A stretch of 64,000 nt of DNA from Brachionus rotundiformis (Eukaryota; Rotifera; Eurotatoria; Ploima; Brachionidae), in contig JAESIW010000157.1 of the NCBI GenBank assembly GCA_016802295.1, positions 220,832-284,831 on the forward strand, read 5' to 3'. The position numbers and the translations under genes were made by a program. Positions within the stretch are counted from its first letter, which is position 1. The number at the start of each line of letters is the position of its first letter. Shown here one piece after another: positions 36,214 to 49,900 of the stretch. Below the pieces are notes generated by a model. The model ran no database searches. It was not told where the DNA came from and worked only from the letters and a program-made list of their open reading frames with translations.

Positions 36214-38081
36214 TTACTTGAAATACTTTTTCGGAAATATTACAAAAATTTGAACATAAAAAAATCCTATTGATGAGAATAGAGCACCACATACAAGAAT
36301 TATCTTATTTCCAAATGCTGATGTTAAAAATGACATAAAAGAAGAAACAATTGTTTGAGATAAAAAATGGCAAGAACCAAGAATTGCGCAGTCGATTCCA
36401 AAGCCCCTTTTGGATCCTGGTAAACCACCTGAAGTCAAAACAAATTGCTTATCGTTATGAAATTCGTACAACAATTGATACGGAATTGTTGTCAGAGTTG
36501 TAAGCATAAAACCAAAACATGAACAAAATGGAAGAATGGTTACTATGTTATCCAAATAAAATATTGTCACACAGCAAAATACGTAGAAAAAAAATGTGAA
36601 TAAAAACAATGTTTTTGGTGTATACTTTTCCATAAGAAACTTTTCTACAACAACTAGAAATGCGTAATAAATTTTAAAATAATTAATTAAAAACCAATTA
36701 TTAACTTTTTTCTTACTTGCAGATGCAGCAGAACTAATTGAATATGTAAGCAAACACCAAGAGCCCATTTTAATGCCATATTCATACATCATGAAATCAG
36801 TAGAATCTCGGTCGGCAGACGGATCTCCATGGTAAATATTCTAAATTTTTCCAAAGTAAATTCTTTTTCCTTTAAATTATTTTTTTCCAAAATTACCTGA
36901 GCTATATAATCTGTAAAAAAAAGAGTCGTCGAATAAAATGCTAACCATCCAATTGTTTGGCAAATAAAAAGTCTTCTAAGCTCAATTGGCATCTATGAAA
37001 ACATGACTAATTAATAAAATCAATTAAGAAATTTATATTTGATATATTACATTTAAAAAAGATTTAATTAAATTTTTTAGGAATGCATCATTTTTATTAT
37101 CTATATCTTTTTGAGTATAAAAATCGCCATCCACTAATTCGTCTAGGAATTAAATTTAATTAAAAAATGAATAAATAGAGAAAATGCTTTATACAACTTG
37201 ATCCAGTTTCGAACGGCTCTTCTTGAGCGGCTGTTAAAGTTAGATAAAGACAAAAAATAAATATTATACTCATGAGGACGAAAAGAATTTGACTTTCGTC
37301 GCCCAATATAGATAGAAATGAATTTTTCCACTCTACTGCAGACAAAATGTAGCCCAGTGAGCCACCAACACCTCCGAGAAATGCATGCAAATTCAATGCC
37401 ATATGCTGATCTCTTGAGTTACATGAGTCCAAAAGATATGCACGTAAAGGACTGTCACATGTATCTGCAGAAAAGTCAAGAATGGTTACACCAACAGCTG
37501 TCAAAGCTATTCCATACATTGGAATCTAAAATCTAGTTTACAAATTTTTTTACAACAATGATTAGATAAAAATTTTACTTTGGAAAATTCGTCACCTAAC
37601 CATATTCCAAAATGACGTCCTTTTAAAATTAATGATATGCCAATATAGGAGGCTATACCTAAGGCGAAAATAAATGGTCGTCTACGACCATATTTACTCT
37701 GACATCTGTCGCTCCATGCTCCCAATATTGGCTGAAATATGAAACCAAAAATGGGACTCAAAAAATAAACATATGAGTAAATATTATGTGAAACATTTGA
37801 TTCCAGAAGAATGGGCACTGTTAAGGCTATTTCCAAACTGAAAACAAGTTCGATTCCGAAATATACGGCTCCCATTTTGAGCAGTTCAAGTTTCGATCGA
37901 CTTGGTCTTTCATCTTTTATAATAATCATTTAAGATTTAAAATTTAATGTTAAAATTATTTTATTTAAAAAAAAAGAAAAAACTAATTTGACAAAGAATT
38001 TACTTGAATGAAAAATAAATTTAACTCACATTTAGATAGCCTGTCAATTTCGTACGAACCATGGCTAATTATTGGCTCCAT
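36214..38081 (-). CDS. SLC45-family proton-coupled sugar transporter
   Basis: A - strand gene from ATG 38081 (MEPIISHGSYEIDRLSK) to the stop at 36214. The second exon (from about 37914) gives TM1-TM3 with FGIELVFSLEIALTVPILLE, the loop FQPILGAWSDRCQSKYGRRRPFI, which holds the RxGRRRP motif of the SLC45/sucrose-transporter group, and TM3. The next exon has LDFSADTCDSPLRAYLLD and HAFLGGVGGSLGYILS. Then come IELRRLFICQTIGWLAFYST, a TDF region near 36820, and the last exon with TM9-TM12, including SGGLPGSKRGFGIDCAILGSCHFLSQ. It has the twelve predicted spans of the major facilitator fold. The likely role is H+-coupled sucrose/glucose transport at the plasma or vesicular membrane. The paralogue (SLC45A1-A4) cannot be fixed by eye. 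Confidence 0.88.
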
Positions 38082-40988
38082 AGAACAAATATTAACAAGT
38101 GTTTGTACTATTATTCATGCAATTTTAAAAAATCCTATTTTTTTATCTTAAAATTTGTAACAATTTTCTGAAAATTATTTTAAAATTTCGCTTGAATGAG
38201 TATCATAATTAGTCTAGAAAAGAATTCATTACTAAGGGTGAACTTGTGGCAGAAAAATTAAAATAAATTATAAAACTAAATAGGTCTAGTTTGAATAACT
38301 AAAAGCTATAGTTACGGTGCTTGCTATTTTAGCAATAATATATCAGATGCAATTAGATTTTATTTTTTTCTATAAAAAATTTGCCATGTTTATATTACTC
38401 AAACTGTTTATAAAAGTTAATTCAAAATTATTTAAGTTAATTGTTCTATTTAAAAAAATTAAATGAAAACTTCAATTCTGATGGAAGGTTTGAAAAAACT
38501 AAAATTTTTCTTCAATTCCAATTCAGATAAAAATTGACACAATTTAATATATATTAGAAAAACTTTCTCACCAAAAATAATTTTAAAATGCAGATATTAA
38601 AAAAAATTATAAATTATAATTTTTCGCCTAAAAAAAATATTTGTATTATTTTTAATTGTAAACAAAATGTTAGAAAAACGAATCAGAAAGCCTTATTAAC
38701 TCGATTAATTAATATTTTATTTTACAGTAATTTAGATAGAATAATAAAATAAGATTTAAAGAAAATTTTTAACTTAATTTTAAAAATTATAAATTTTTTA
38801 CTCTTGGTTTAATTAATCCCTATACAAAACAAAATATATAAAAACACTGAAATTTAGTAGAAATTTATTTTTAAATGATAAATATTTTGATCATCAGATT
38901 ACTTAGTAGCTACGTGATCTTTATAAGAAAATTTGCATTTTATAAAAAATAAAATTTGAAATTAATTATTTTTTTTTAAATATCAGCAGTTTAAAAATTT
39001 GAATTATGTTTTAATAAACAATAAATTAATACATGAAAATTTTTATTAAATTTTTAGCTTTTTTTCTAGAAAATTATAAATTTTTTTTTCAATAAAAAAA
39101 TTAATTTTAGTGATTTTAAGAATCATAACTTTTTTACCTTGGTCTATTGACAAAAAATTAAAAAAACTGTTAACTTAAAGATTAGTGAATATTTTTTTAA
39201 TCTATACTATTTCAGATTCTATTTTATTAATTTTTTTAATATTTATTTTTACAAGGGATGTTAGATAAAAAATATATATTTATTAGAAAAAAAATTACAA
39301 GGAAATTTAAGATTGAGCAAATAAAATTTCTTGATTGTAATATTTTACATAGCTAATATCATTAATATAAAAGTAAAACTCGTTGCGAAAATCAATTTTT
39401 CAAAAAAAAATTTCCTAATATCATCATAATCATGTTTTGATTTTTTAAAAATAATTTAATAATATTATAGATAATTCTCTAAAAATTTTATTCAATACTA
39501 TTTGATCTCTGAAATTAGCATTTTTCTTTCTTATTTGTTAGTTTTTTGATATAATTAATACAATTGAAATCAGAATTATTTAAAATATTGTTAAATTAGT
39601 GAAAAATTATTGAATTTAAAATTTAAGAAAAAATATGATGTGTTTTTGTGAATTATTGCTTATTGTAAAAGGACATTATAATAAAAGTAACATCTTTTGA
39701 TTAGAATAAAAAAACAAGCTTAATTGTTAGCAGATGCCGTAATCTCAGAATGTCAGATATTTAGTTTGTAATAATAATTATTGGAAAGTTAAAAAATCAA
39801 GAAAGTTTCTTAAAGAAATTTAAAGAACAGCTCAGAGTGCTGCGATATCTTCGTCGTAGCTAAAATGTTCTATCAGAAAAATATCTTGTTTTGGAAACAA
39901 TTTAACAATGTAAAAGAAAAATCTCAGATTGATGATTGAAACTATGATTCAGAGAATTCAATAGCAATAATCAATTATTTGATCAAAAATAATTTTTCAT
40001 CTTTTATTACATAATCCCATAAATTAAAAAATGGTAAAAATTGGTACTTGGCTATCTTAATATCTAGTAATGAAACAACACAAAATATAAAAATGAAGAA
40101 ATCGTTTAAAAAGATTAACAATTTTTAATTCTTCAAATCTCTTAGTGTCCTATTATGCAGATCTGTAAGTTTGATATTGTTATTATCTATTTCAGAAAAT
40201 ATCTCTTGGTTGATAATATTAAATTAATATGATGATAAAACAAAATTAAATAAAAGTAAAAAAGAAGAAATATAAGTTAAATAGGCATATTGGAGTACAG
40301 GCCGAGTTACATGTTAGTTAACACTTTATTAATAATAATTCAGATTTTTGTTGTTCGACTATAATAAATTACACAAAGTTATACTTATATTATATTTATA
40401 TTTATAGTTAGTCTGTTTGTGTGACTATGCTACAATATAGATAAGTATTATAGATACTATTAGTCTTTAATTGATTTATGTCAATTGTTTAAAGTCACAA
40501 TACTACAATTGTTTTAATAATTTTTTAAACTTAATTGTATTTGAATGAATTACAAACTTCTAATTTTAAAAGTAGCCAAAATTTTCATTTTCTATTTTTT
40601 TCCTATTTGACTTTAACTTTTTAAAACTTTTTGTAAATAGTTATATTATCTAATTTATTTTCAAGAAAAAATTACAGAAAATTTATAAGTATAAATTTAT
40701 ATTTGATAAATTAAAAAATATTTAGTTTCGATTTTTCAAATAATTACTAAAGTTAAAGTAATTGCATTAAAATCTCAATTTTTCATACCATAAAACAGAT
40801 AGTTTAATTTAAATTAATTTATTCTGAAAAAAATATTTTATTTTTTCTTTATATTTAAACATTTTTATTTATTTTTCGATTTTGTCTTGTCTAAATAAAA
40901 AGCTCTAAGTAAGTCAATATTTTGCACGATGTAAAAGCATTTCGATTGATCAATAATCCAGAAAAAGATAACAACTATTTACATATTT
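38082..40988. other. Long AT-rich region 3' of the supervillin-like gene
   Basis: About 2.9 kb without any open frame of 60 codons or more. I searched it for exons of gelsolin repeats or a villin headpiece that could extend the upstream gene and saw none. Confidence 0.5.
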
Positions 40989-43900
40989 TTAATTTTTATT
41001 AAACCGATTCATTCTAGTAATTTCGTTGACCAAAGCTGCCTGCTCCTGAATTTGTCTTTTTTGTTCTTCGGTCAGTTCATCTACCACAATTGGTACATGT
41101 CTTTGCTCATATTCGTTCTTAATATCCATTCGATTTTGTAAATTTTTCAAATGGTTTCCCTTCGATTTGGTTTTTCTATGTGGTCGTGCTCTCGATTCTT
41201 GAGTTAGTCGTTTAGCATCGGAAACAATTTGGTCAAACTCTTCTTCATCAAACTCCTCATTCATTGTATTATCGTCCGTTTTGTTTCCGCTACTATTTGA
41301 ACTGACCAAATTCTTGTTTAAAATATCGTCTTTGAAAAACGAGTCCATTTCCGAATCAGTTGAAAATAGTTCAACTTTTTCGGGCTTATATTTGTTAATA
41401 TTAGTCTTTGTAATAGCCATAGTGTTCCTGGTCAGCATGGAATCAGTATCGGAACCAGCTGAATGGATTCGACTTGGTTTAGACTGTTTTATCGGACTTG
41501 GACGTTTTTCTATTATTTTTCAATAAATTTATCTATTATTATTTTTGTTTTAATTAACTAATTAATGATACCTTGAATTTTTATAGGTGGTTTTTCTAGT
41601 ATATTTTGATTATGGCTCACAATTATATCTAATGATTCATTAGACTGTGATATTCTGTTTTTTTTAATGTTACATTCTTCATTGTCATCGGAGAGGTTTT
41701 CGTGCTTTTGTGTCGCTTTGATTTCATTCAAAAATGGTACCAGGACATTTCTTTTTATGCTGCTGTTTGACCTAGAAGCAATGTTAATTTGATTTAGTTG
41801 CTGTTTTAGCTGTTCTTTTTGCTGTTTGACCAAATTTGAGCCAGAAATAGGTTTGTCTTCATTACTGGTGCTGGTACTTCGTTTTCTCCAATCTTCCTCA
41901 CCGTTTTTTCTCAATGCCGCCATTCTCTCCTGAATTGTCATGCCAAAATTGAGTGGACTAGACTCGTGTGTATTTTTTGATTCTGTATTATTTTCCTCAT
42001 AAGTGGGCGAATCTCTTTTTGATTTATGAAAGCTTAATTTTGGCTCTTTACTCGAAATAAGATTGTCCGAACTTTGGTTATCAGTATTGTCTTCCATTTT
42101 CTCTATTGTCTTTTCCATGGCATTTTCTTATGTGAGAAAAAAATTATTCATCTTGACAATTGAGTTAATCATATACTAAGATACTAATATATTTATTTTT
42201 CTAACAAGTTAATTTTAAACTCAAATTAAAAGATTCGTATAGAAGATTAAAAAAGCACTAAAAAGCAGGTCCTAATTATTCTTACTAGAAATGGAATGGC
42301 TTCTTTTTATATTTTGATGAGGCTTATCAAAATGACTGTGATTTAATTGATTGATTATTTTTGACTTTCGAGATGATAGATCAATTAAGCTTGGTTTGGG
42401 ATAATTATTTGGCATGGACTTATTTTCTACAGATAAATCTGGTTCAAATTTTAAAGATTTGAATCGAAAACCTCGTTTAAATACGGGTTTTGATTTAAAG
42501 AAATCTTCGAAATCATCAGCAACTGTTAAGTAGATAAATTTTTTTTTATTCTTTTATCTTATAAGAACTGATTTTATAAAACTTACTTTCTTGACTTGAA
42601 TTAGCTTCAAATTTTTTCTTTATGGCAGATAGCCTCTCCACTTGTTTGCTCGAATGACTACTGTCATCGCTATTGCTGTTTTTATTGATGTTTTCTTTTA
42701 TTAATGATACTTTATCTATGTAATTAAATGATTTAGTCGACATCAAATTTGATCCGTGTTTATTGGGTTCGTTTTCGCTATTCTAAAATAAAGTTTTTTT
42801 AATCTTATTGAAATTATTATGTTTTAAGTTTTTTTTTAATTTAAAAAATTTGTATCTCTTAAAAAAATATTTATTTTAAAAAGTTTCGATTCTTTGTATA
42901 AATAAATCTTTTTATTTCCAAACTATATGATTTTATTTTATAATAATTTAAATTTCAAATAAAATGATTTTAGTTGAATTGGTTAATTTACAAAACGTTA
43001 CCTCTCAAAAAATTTTTCCATAGTTTTTTAATACAAAATATCTTTAAAATAATTTTAATGCATATTAGACTTTTTTTTAAATACAAAGATAAGACGTAAT
43101 TCATAAAAGATTGATTTATATTAAAATATGTTCAAAATAAATGAAGATTTATATTTTTTTTGAACGAGTCAATATTACTCAATAGTGTTTTAATGATGAA
43201 CAACATGTGAAATAATATGGATAGAAGAAGAAATGTCAAGAGTAAAAAAAGGTTAATTTTTTCTTAATAAAATTGACAATGAATAAAAAATTTTATTTAA
43301 TTGATTAGTAAATCACACACTCTTACTTTAACTACTGAATAAATTAGTTTTAATCAAACAATGTCTTATATCAAATAAGTTCGTTTAAAAATTAATTATG
43401 TTGCGTTTCTGGTAGGTTTTTCGGCATATTTTGATAAGTCTTAAAGGTTTTGCTATTGAATTTAAAATTTTAAAGATAAAAATAATTGTTAATATTGGTT
43501 AATATAATAACCTTTTTAAGAATTGGTGAGCTTGAATGTATTCACTTTTAGAACTCAGTAAATAAAATAATTAATTTAACTTATTCTTGAAGCAACATCA
43601 AAAAAATAGTATTTTTTCCCAAAATTTCAATTATTTAATTTAATTTAATTTAAAAAATCATTAAAGATATATATTTTTGGTTTAGCTAAATATACATTAT
43701 AATTTTTCACTTAATTTAAAAGTACAAATTTTTCTTTTTAAATATTATAAAACAATTAATTTTATTTACCTGAAATTTAAAGTTAATTTTTGACGAATTG
43801 TGAACACTGTTTGTTTTTTTGGTAATATTTGCACCCGGATGAGCAGAAGTTGGATTATTCGACCTGGAGAACAGCTTTAATTTTTCACTGATGCTTAATT

Positions 43901-46900
43901 TGCTGGGCTCATTGCTCATTTCTTTATCCAAATTGTTTTCTTTATTAGAGGAAGTATTTGAAGCCATTTCAACATCTTCACTTGTCGGTGGTGCCAATGA
44001 AATAGCCACTTTACTGGAGGACTTATGAGGTGAGTTTCTTCTTGAAGAAGACTTGGAAGAATCAGAAGCCAATGGTGAACAGGACTTAGAATTAGCTCGT
44101 TCTAGATTTTTCTTTTGATCAGTTGTTTTTTTAATTACATTATTATTCAAATCAACAGGCTGTTTAACACTTATCACTGACTTTAAATTATCGCTATTTT
44201 CATCCTTTTTCTCTTTAGAAAGCTCTGGCTTTTCCAGACAAGACTGGAAAATTCGTGTGAAATCGTTTTGTTGTTGTCTAATAGCTTCTGAAGCCGCTGC
44301 CGTAGCTGTGGATAGATTTACATTGAACAAAGGCTTTGAATTCGGCATACTTGGTACCTTGACCAAATTGATGTTGGATACCGATTTAGTGGTGCTCAAA
44401 TTACTTCTTACCGGAAACATTAACTCTGGTTCGTTTCTGCTTGACACAAATGAAGCAGGTTGGTATAGAGTGTGTCTCTGTTTGACCATTGATGCTTTGT
44501 TAAATCCTAGCTGGTTAAAATTGCTGGGTTGTTGCAAAATGGGTGAATTTTCCTTGTTCTGAGACTCAAATGGGCTTCTTTTTCTGATGATCTCTTGCTA
44601 GAAGCGAAAAACAGGTCATACATGTTTAATTAGAAAAGGTAGATATTGTTTAAATACCCTAAATTCCTGACGCGGAGGAGACACCTTCTTGTCGGCAATA
44701 TTTGTATTTTGCTCAAATTGTTTCAGTCTTTCTTGAATTGCCGCGCTTTGGTAAGGCATTATTAGATGATCGTCATTAAAATCTTTTGTTTAAAAATTAA
44801 TCAGCATAAAAATAGTCAGATATTTTTAAATAAAACCTGTTTTAATGAATTCAAAAGAAAAAGAAAAAAATCAGAGACATATAAAAATAGTGGAATGAAT
44901 TAGAAAATAAAGCTATGCAAACAATTTCCAAATTTGAATTCCACCTATAAACCTGGTTGCTTAATAAACAATAAACTCGACAAGAATAACTAATAATATA
45001 ATATGAAAAAAAGAATGTTTTAATAAAGAGAATATTTTTAATTTAATGAATGAACATAAGATTTGCTTTTTTAAATGATTTATTTGGCAAACTGGTTGAC
45101 AAAATTTAAAACATTACAAAGCTAATTTAGCCTAAATTCATCTGGTCTTACCAAAGTCTAAAATTTGTAATCTATTCAAATTTATCGCACAAAACCTAGG
45201 CTATTAAGTATGATTTGTCTAAAAAATTAAAAGTTTTTTTTTAATTTTAATTGGGTTAATGATTGAGTCGTGATTACTTTAAACCTTAAAACAAAAGGTT
45301 CAGATGTTTTTTTTAAAGCCTATATAACTAAATATGAAGATTAATTCTTAATTCTCTTTCTATCTTTTGGAAAATCTTAATTCCTATTTTATGGGATTTT
45401 ATTATACCATTTTTATATATTAAATTTCAATTAACTAATAGTTAGACACCTTAAAGACTAGTTGAAAATATTTCAAATTAAAAAAAAAACTAGCTCTAGA
45501 TTCGACATGTCTAGAGAGAGTAAATTATTTCTGCAGACATCTAAGGTTCCAACTGTTGGATGCTTTCTCATTACAGAGTATCAATCCAAGTCGAAGTAGT
45601 TCCCTACAGGTGCTCTAGACTTATTTCAAGTAAATTTAATAAATGAAAAAAATTATATTTTTTTAGTACAGAAAACTAACTGTGACAATTTGAGTATATT
45701 TGTAAATATTTGATTAGACTTTTTATAAAACGAAGCTTGATTTAAATAGAACAAAAATAAAATTTGATGTTTTATAATCCTTTTGCTTCCTAATCTTCAA
45801 GCTGAACTGATACTCTAAATATCTTTGGTTTTAAAAAAAAATAAAATAAAAACCAACTTTGTTTAACATTTTACGTAAAATTTTAATTCTAATATTATGC
45901 AATAAAATGAACTAATTAAAAATAAATTTTATTTAAATAAAGTATGCTCCCGATATCTATTAAATAAAAAGATGTTACTTAAGATACATATTTAAGCTGA
46001 ATTCTTAAAATTTGTTTACATTTAAGTTTTAATTTAAAATAGCAGAATAAACTAATAAATTGATTAAGTGGTTAATTAAAAAAAGTTTACTCTAATATCC
46101 TTAACAATTTAAATTTTAATTAAGCTTTCCAAATAAAGTTAAATAGGCTTTTTATACAAAAATATGTATAAATAAGCAAAAACCATATTCTGAATAAACA
46201 CAATTAATTTTTAATTTATGGATTCTTGAATAGCTTTTTATATTTGTAAAAGAATATGACTGCTGAATTGACGAAAATTTACAAAATTCATTAATATTCA
46301 TAAGGAAAAAAATCATTTCGGGGATTCTATTGATAAATTGAATTATAGAAATAGTTAATATGCTATTATTATATTTTCGATATTTAATTATTTATAAATC
46401 TAGAACTAAACCGGAAAGTGTTTTTGAAATAATTACTCTCAATAGTCCAAATTCTCTGCCTTATTTAGTTATTTTTTTAGAATTTAATCGGTCATCTAAA
46501 ATTGATTCCATATATTTTTTAGTCTAAATATAAATTTCAAATTAGATATAGTCAAAGGATTTTCAATCAATTTTTCCTTTCTACAACTGAATAAGAATTC
46601 ACTAGGGTTTGCTCATCATTTAGATATAGTAATGCTTTCTATTAGACTTAATTCGGATTGATATATGGATTCAAATTGAATTGTAGTGAAAATTATGAAT
46701 TTCGATTTTCGTACATACTAAAAATTTATTAATCAAATTCTAATCCTTAAACCTTTGTTTTGTTAAATTGTTAAAAAATCATTATTCTAACTTCCTATGT
46801 TGAAAATTTAAAAAAGATAAATCTTTAAAACTTTTGAAAGTTTAAAAAATTGAAAGAAAGTTGAAATCTAATTTATATTCAATTTTTTAAGCTGTTTTGA

Positions 46901-49900
46901 AATTATTAACTTATTAATTTGTTGATACTAAGTGATGAATTTTTCTAGTTAATCTAAAAAAAATACTTAAAAAGATAGTTTTTGATAATTTTTATCTTTT
47001 TAAATGTAATGTTTTTGTTTAGTTTAGATATTCGTAACTTTTTGAAAATATTCAATTAAGTAGAAAAAATGTGATAAATTATATTCAAGAATTAAGTTTT
47101 ACGAAAAAAAATCTAAAACTTTTTTTGTGTTTTTAATCCTAAAATAAAATTGGACATCTTTTTTTAAGTGCAATTTTACTAATAAAGTAGCAAAGCGTTT
47201 TACCACTATAAACTTATTAAGATAAGGTATTTTTATAAGAATATTTTAATAAAAATTGCTTTCTGATATAAGTCTTCTTATATCCAGTATAGCGTCTTAA
47301 TTTTATTGATATAACACCTCCAATATACAATAGAATAAGTTTACGCCGAGCTAATAAAACGGTAAAATCTGCCATCAGACTGCATAAATACATCTTTGAT
47401 TGATAAAGAAAATTTGAGACAGAAATGTAATATTATACCTGAAAATTAAAATCTAATTTTAAAATATTTGTTGAAATAAATCTAAAAAAGAAGAGTGATT
47501 AATTTTTCCCTAAATGATAAGATAATGAAGCATATAAAAACATTTTGTAAGAGGGAAAAAAATAACTATTCTATGTTAATTCTCATATTAAAAGCTTTTA
47601 AATTTTTGAAATTTAATTGTAGGACTTGTTAAATAAATTGATAGATTTTTTCAAAATTTACTTTCAAAAAATATTTAATTGAGTTAAATGAAAATGTAAA
47701 CAATTAAGTGACGATTAACAGCAATATTTTAATTTCTTCAAGACGATTTAGCTCCTTTCTAAAACTTTAATTGTTCTACTAATAATTAAAATCAATAACT
47801 ATCAATTTTTTTATTAATTTTAAATATGTTATGTTTTCTTAAATTTATTTTACAATTTATTAAAAATAACTTTTAATAGATAAATATTGAATATTTTTAT
47901 AATAAAATGTTAAAGTTTATTTTTTAATTTTGAATTTAATTTAACTTTAAATTTCTATACAGCATAAAGAAAACTAAACTCGAATTAATCAAAAAAAAAT
48001 AGTTACAAAGTTTTTGTTTTTAAACTAATATTTAATTGTTAAAAAGATAAATAAGGTACTTTGGACCATAAATCGTTTAAAAAATGAGCCAATATTTTAG
48101 CAAACCTTAAACAAAGTAAAATAAACTACGTAGAACTTAATTTATTATTTTTTATTTAACTTAATGAATTTTAAAAAATCTTAAATCGAACATTTAACTA
48201 AAAAAATTGAGTTGCTTTTACTTGACAGGTAAAAGTACTCTTGCTCCTTTACTTACATTCCAATCTTACAATAAGAAAAGAAAAGTTTTACTTCATTACC
48301 ATTATTAAGTTAAAAAGCATTTGTAATAAATAGTTAAGGAAAAAATTTGTTCTGAAAAATTTAAAAATCTTATTTCTACTTACTCTGGTATTCATTAGAT
48401 CTATTTTGTGTAAGCTCTATTGACAGGCTAGGATCTAAACTTTTACTTCTCGATTGTTGGAAAATAGCCTGATTGATTGCTTGATTTGACTTTGATGCAA
48501 ACTGATTTGGCATTTTACTCTGCTCATTTTGCTGTTGAATTTGAAGAACATGTGATTGTGGTGTTGGTACATTCTGATTCTTGACAATATTTGTTGGTTG
48601 ATTAACATTTGGATGATTGTTTATCAATTGGTTAGAATATTGTTGATAATTAAAAGTGATTGAATTACGATTTTTGTTCATATCGTTGAATTTGGCTTGT
48701 ATTACTTCTGAGTAACTTGGCAATGGCTTTCGAACTGGTCCAATATTTGCCAAGTTGTCAGTTTTGGCTATATTTGAAGACTTGTTTGCATCATGTTGTT
48801 CTTTTTTCATCTCTAATGATTGACGAGATGAAGCTAAATGTTTCACTGGTTCAACATTTTTGAGCATAGATAAACTACTGTCTTTTAATACACTGGACTT
48901 GCTTTTTTCTGCAGATTTTTCATTTGATCGTTCATTTAAATGATTTTTACCAGTTTTTTTTTTACCATGGGCTGACTCAGCTGCATTTGCATCATAGCTT
49001 AAATCGTCCATAGACTTGTGAAATTGTTTGCTGCTTGTACATAGCCTTTAAAAACAAAAATTAAAACCAAAAAGATTTAGATTTGAGTTTTATCCGACTA
49101 ATTTCGCCTAATTTGTGTCTAAGACAATTTTTTAGCCCGGATTAAATTTATTTGACTTGATTAATCAAATAACATGGTATTTAGATTAATTAAACATAAA
49201 ATCAATAAGTAACTGAGCTAAATTAAAGCCTTGCTTCGCTTGAGTATTTACCAAGCTTTTGTCGGCTATTGACTTAATTTTAATGTCCTCAGGTTAATGC
49301 AAACTGAGCAAGTTTGAATTAAATAATTTATCTTTTTAAAATATTACCTTGCACCCATTTTTGTTTATTTTGATATGACTCGATTTAATTACAGCTTTTG
49401 AATTATATCTATTTTATCATTTTCAAATTATCTATTTTTAAAATCAAAGAGTTAAATTTTGAGAAAATTATTCTTAAATATGGCTTAGATTTAATTATCA
49501 TATTTAGCTTCAAATCAAATAGCTGCCGATAGTGGATTAAAATAAAATTAATTATAAGATTAAATAACTAGTTTAAGGCTTCCAATATAATCATTTAGTT
49601 TTGGAGAGATTCGAAAGAACTAGTCGAATCGCTTTAAGCAGTATTCGAATACTTCAAAAGCCTTACAAGTTCTAATCAAACTTATTGATCTTGATCTTTA
49701 AGATTTATCTAATCAAAATAAATTTACTGAATTTCTTTATTCAGCAACCTTTCGAAAACTTAAAAAAAATAGAAGTACAATATTTAATTATTTTCTTTAT
49801 ATAAAATTTCTAAAAATTAAAAATCAAAAATTGACTCTTATTTAAATATTAAATTTATTACTCAAGGATAAAAACCTATGACTTTCCGCCAGGCATTTAA

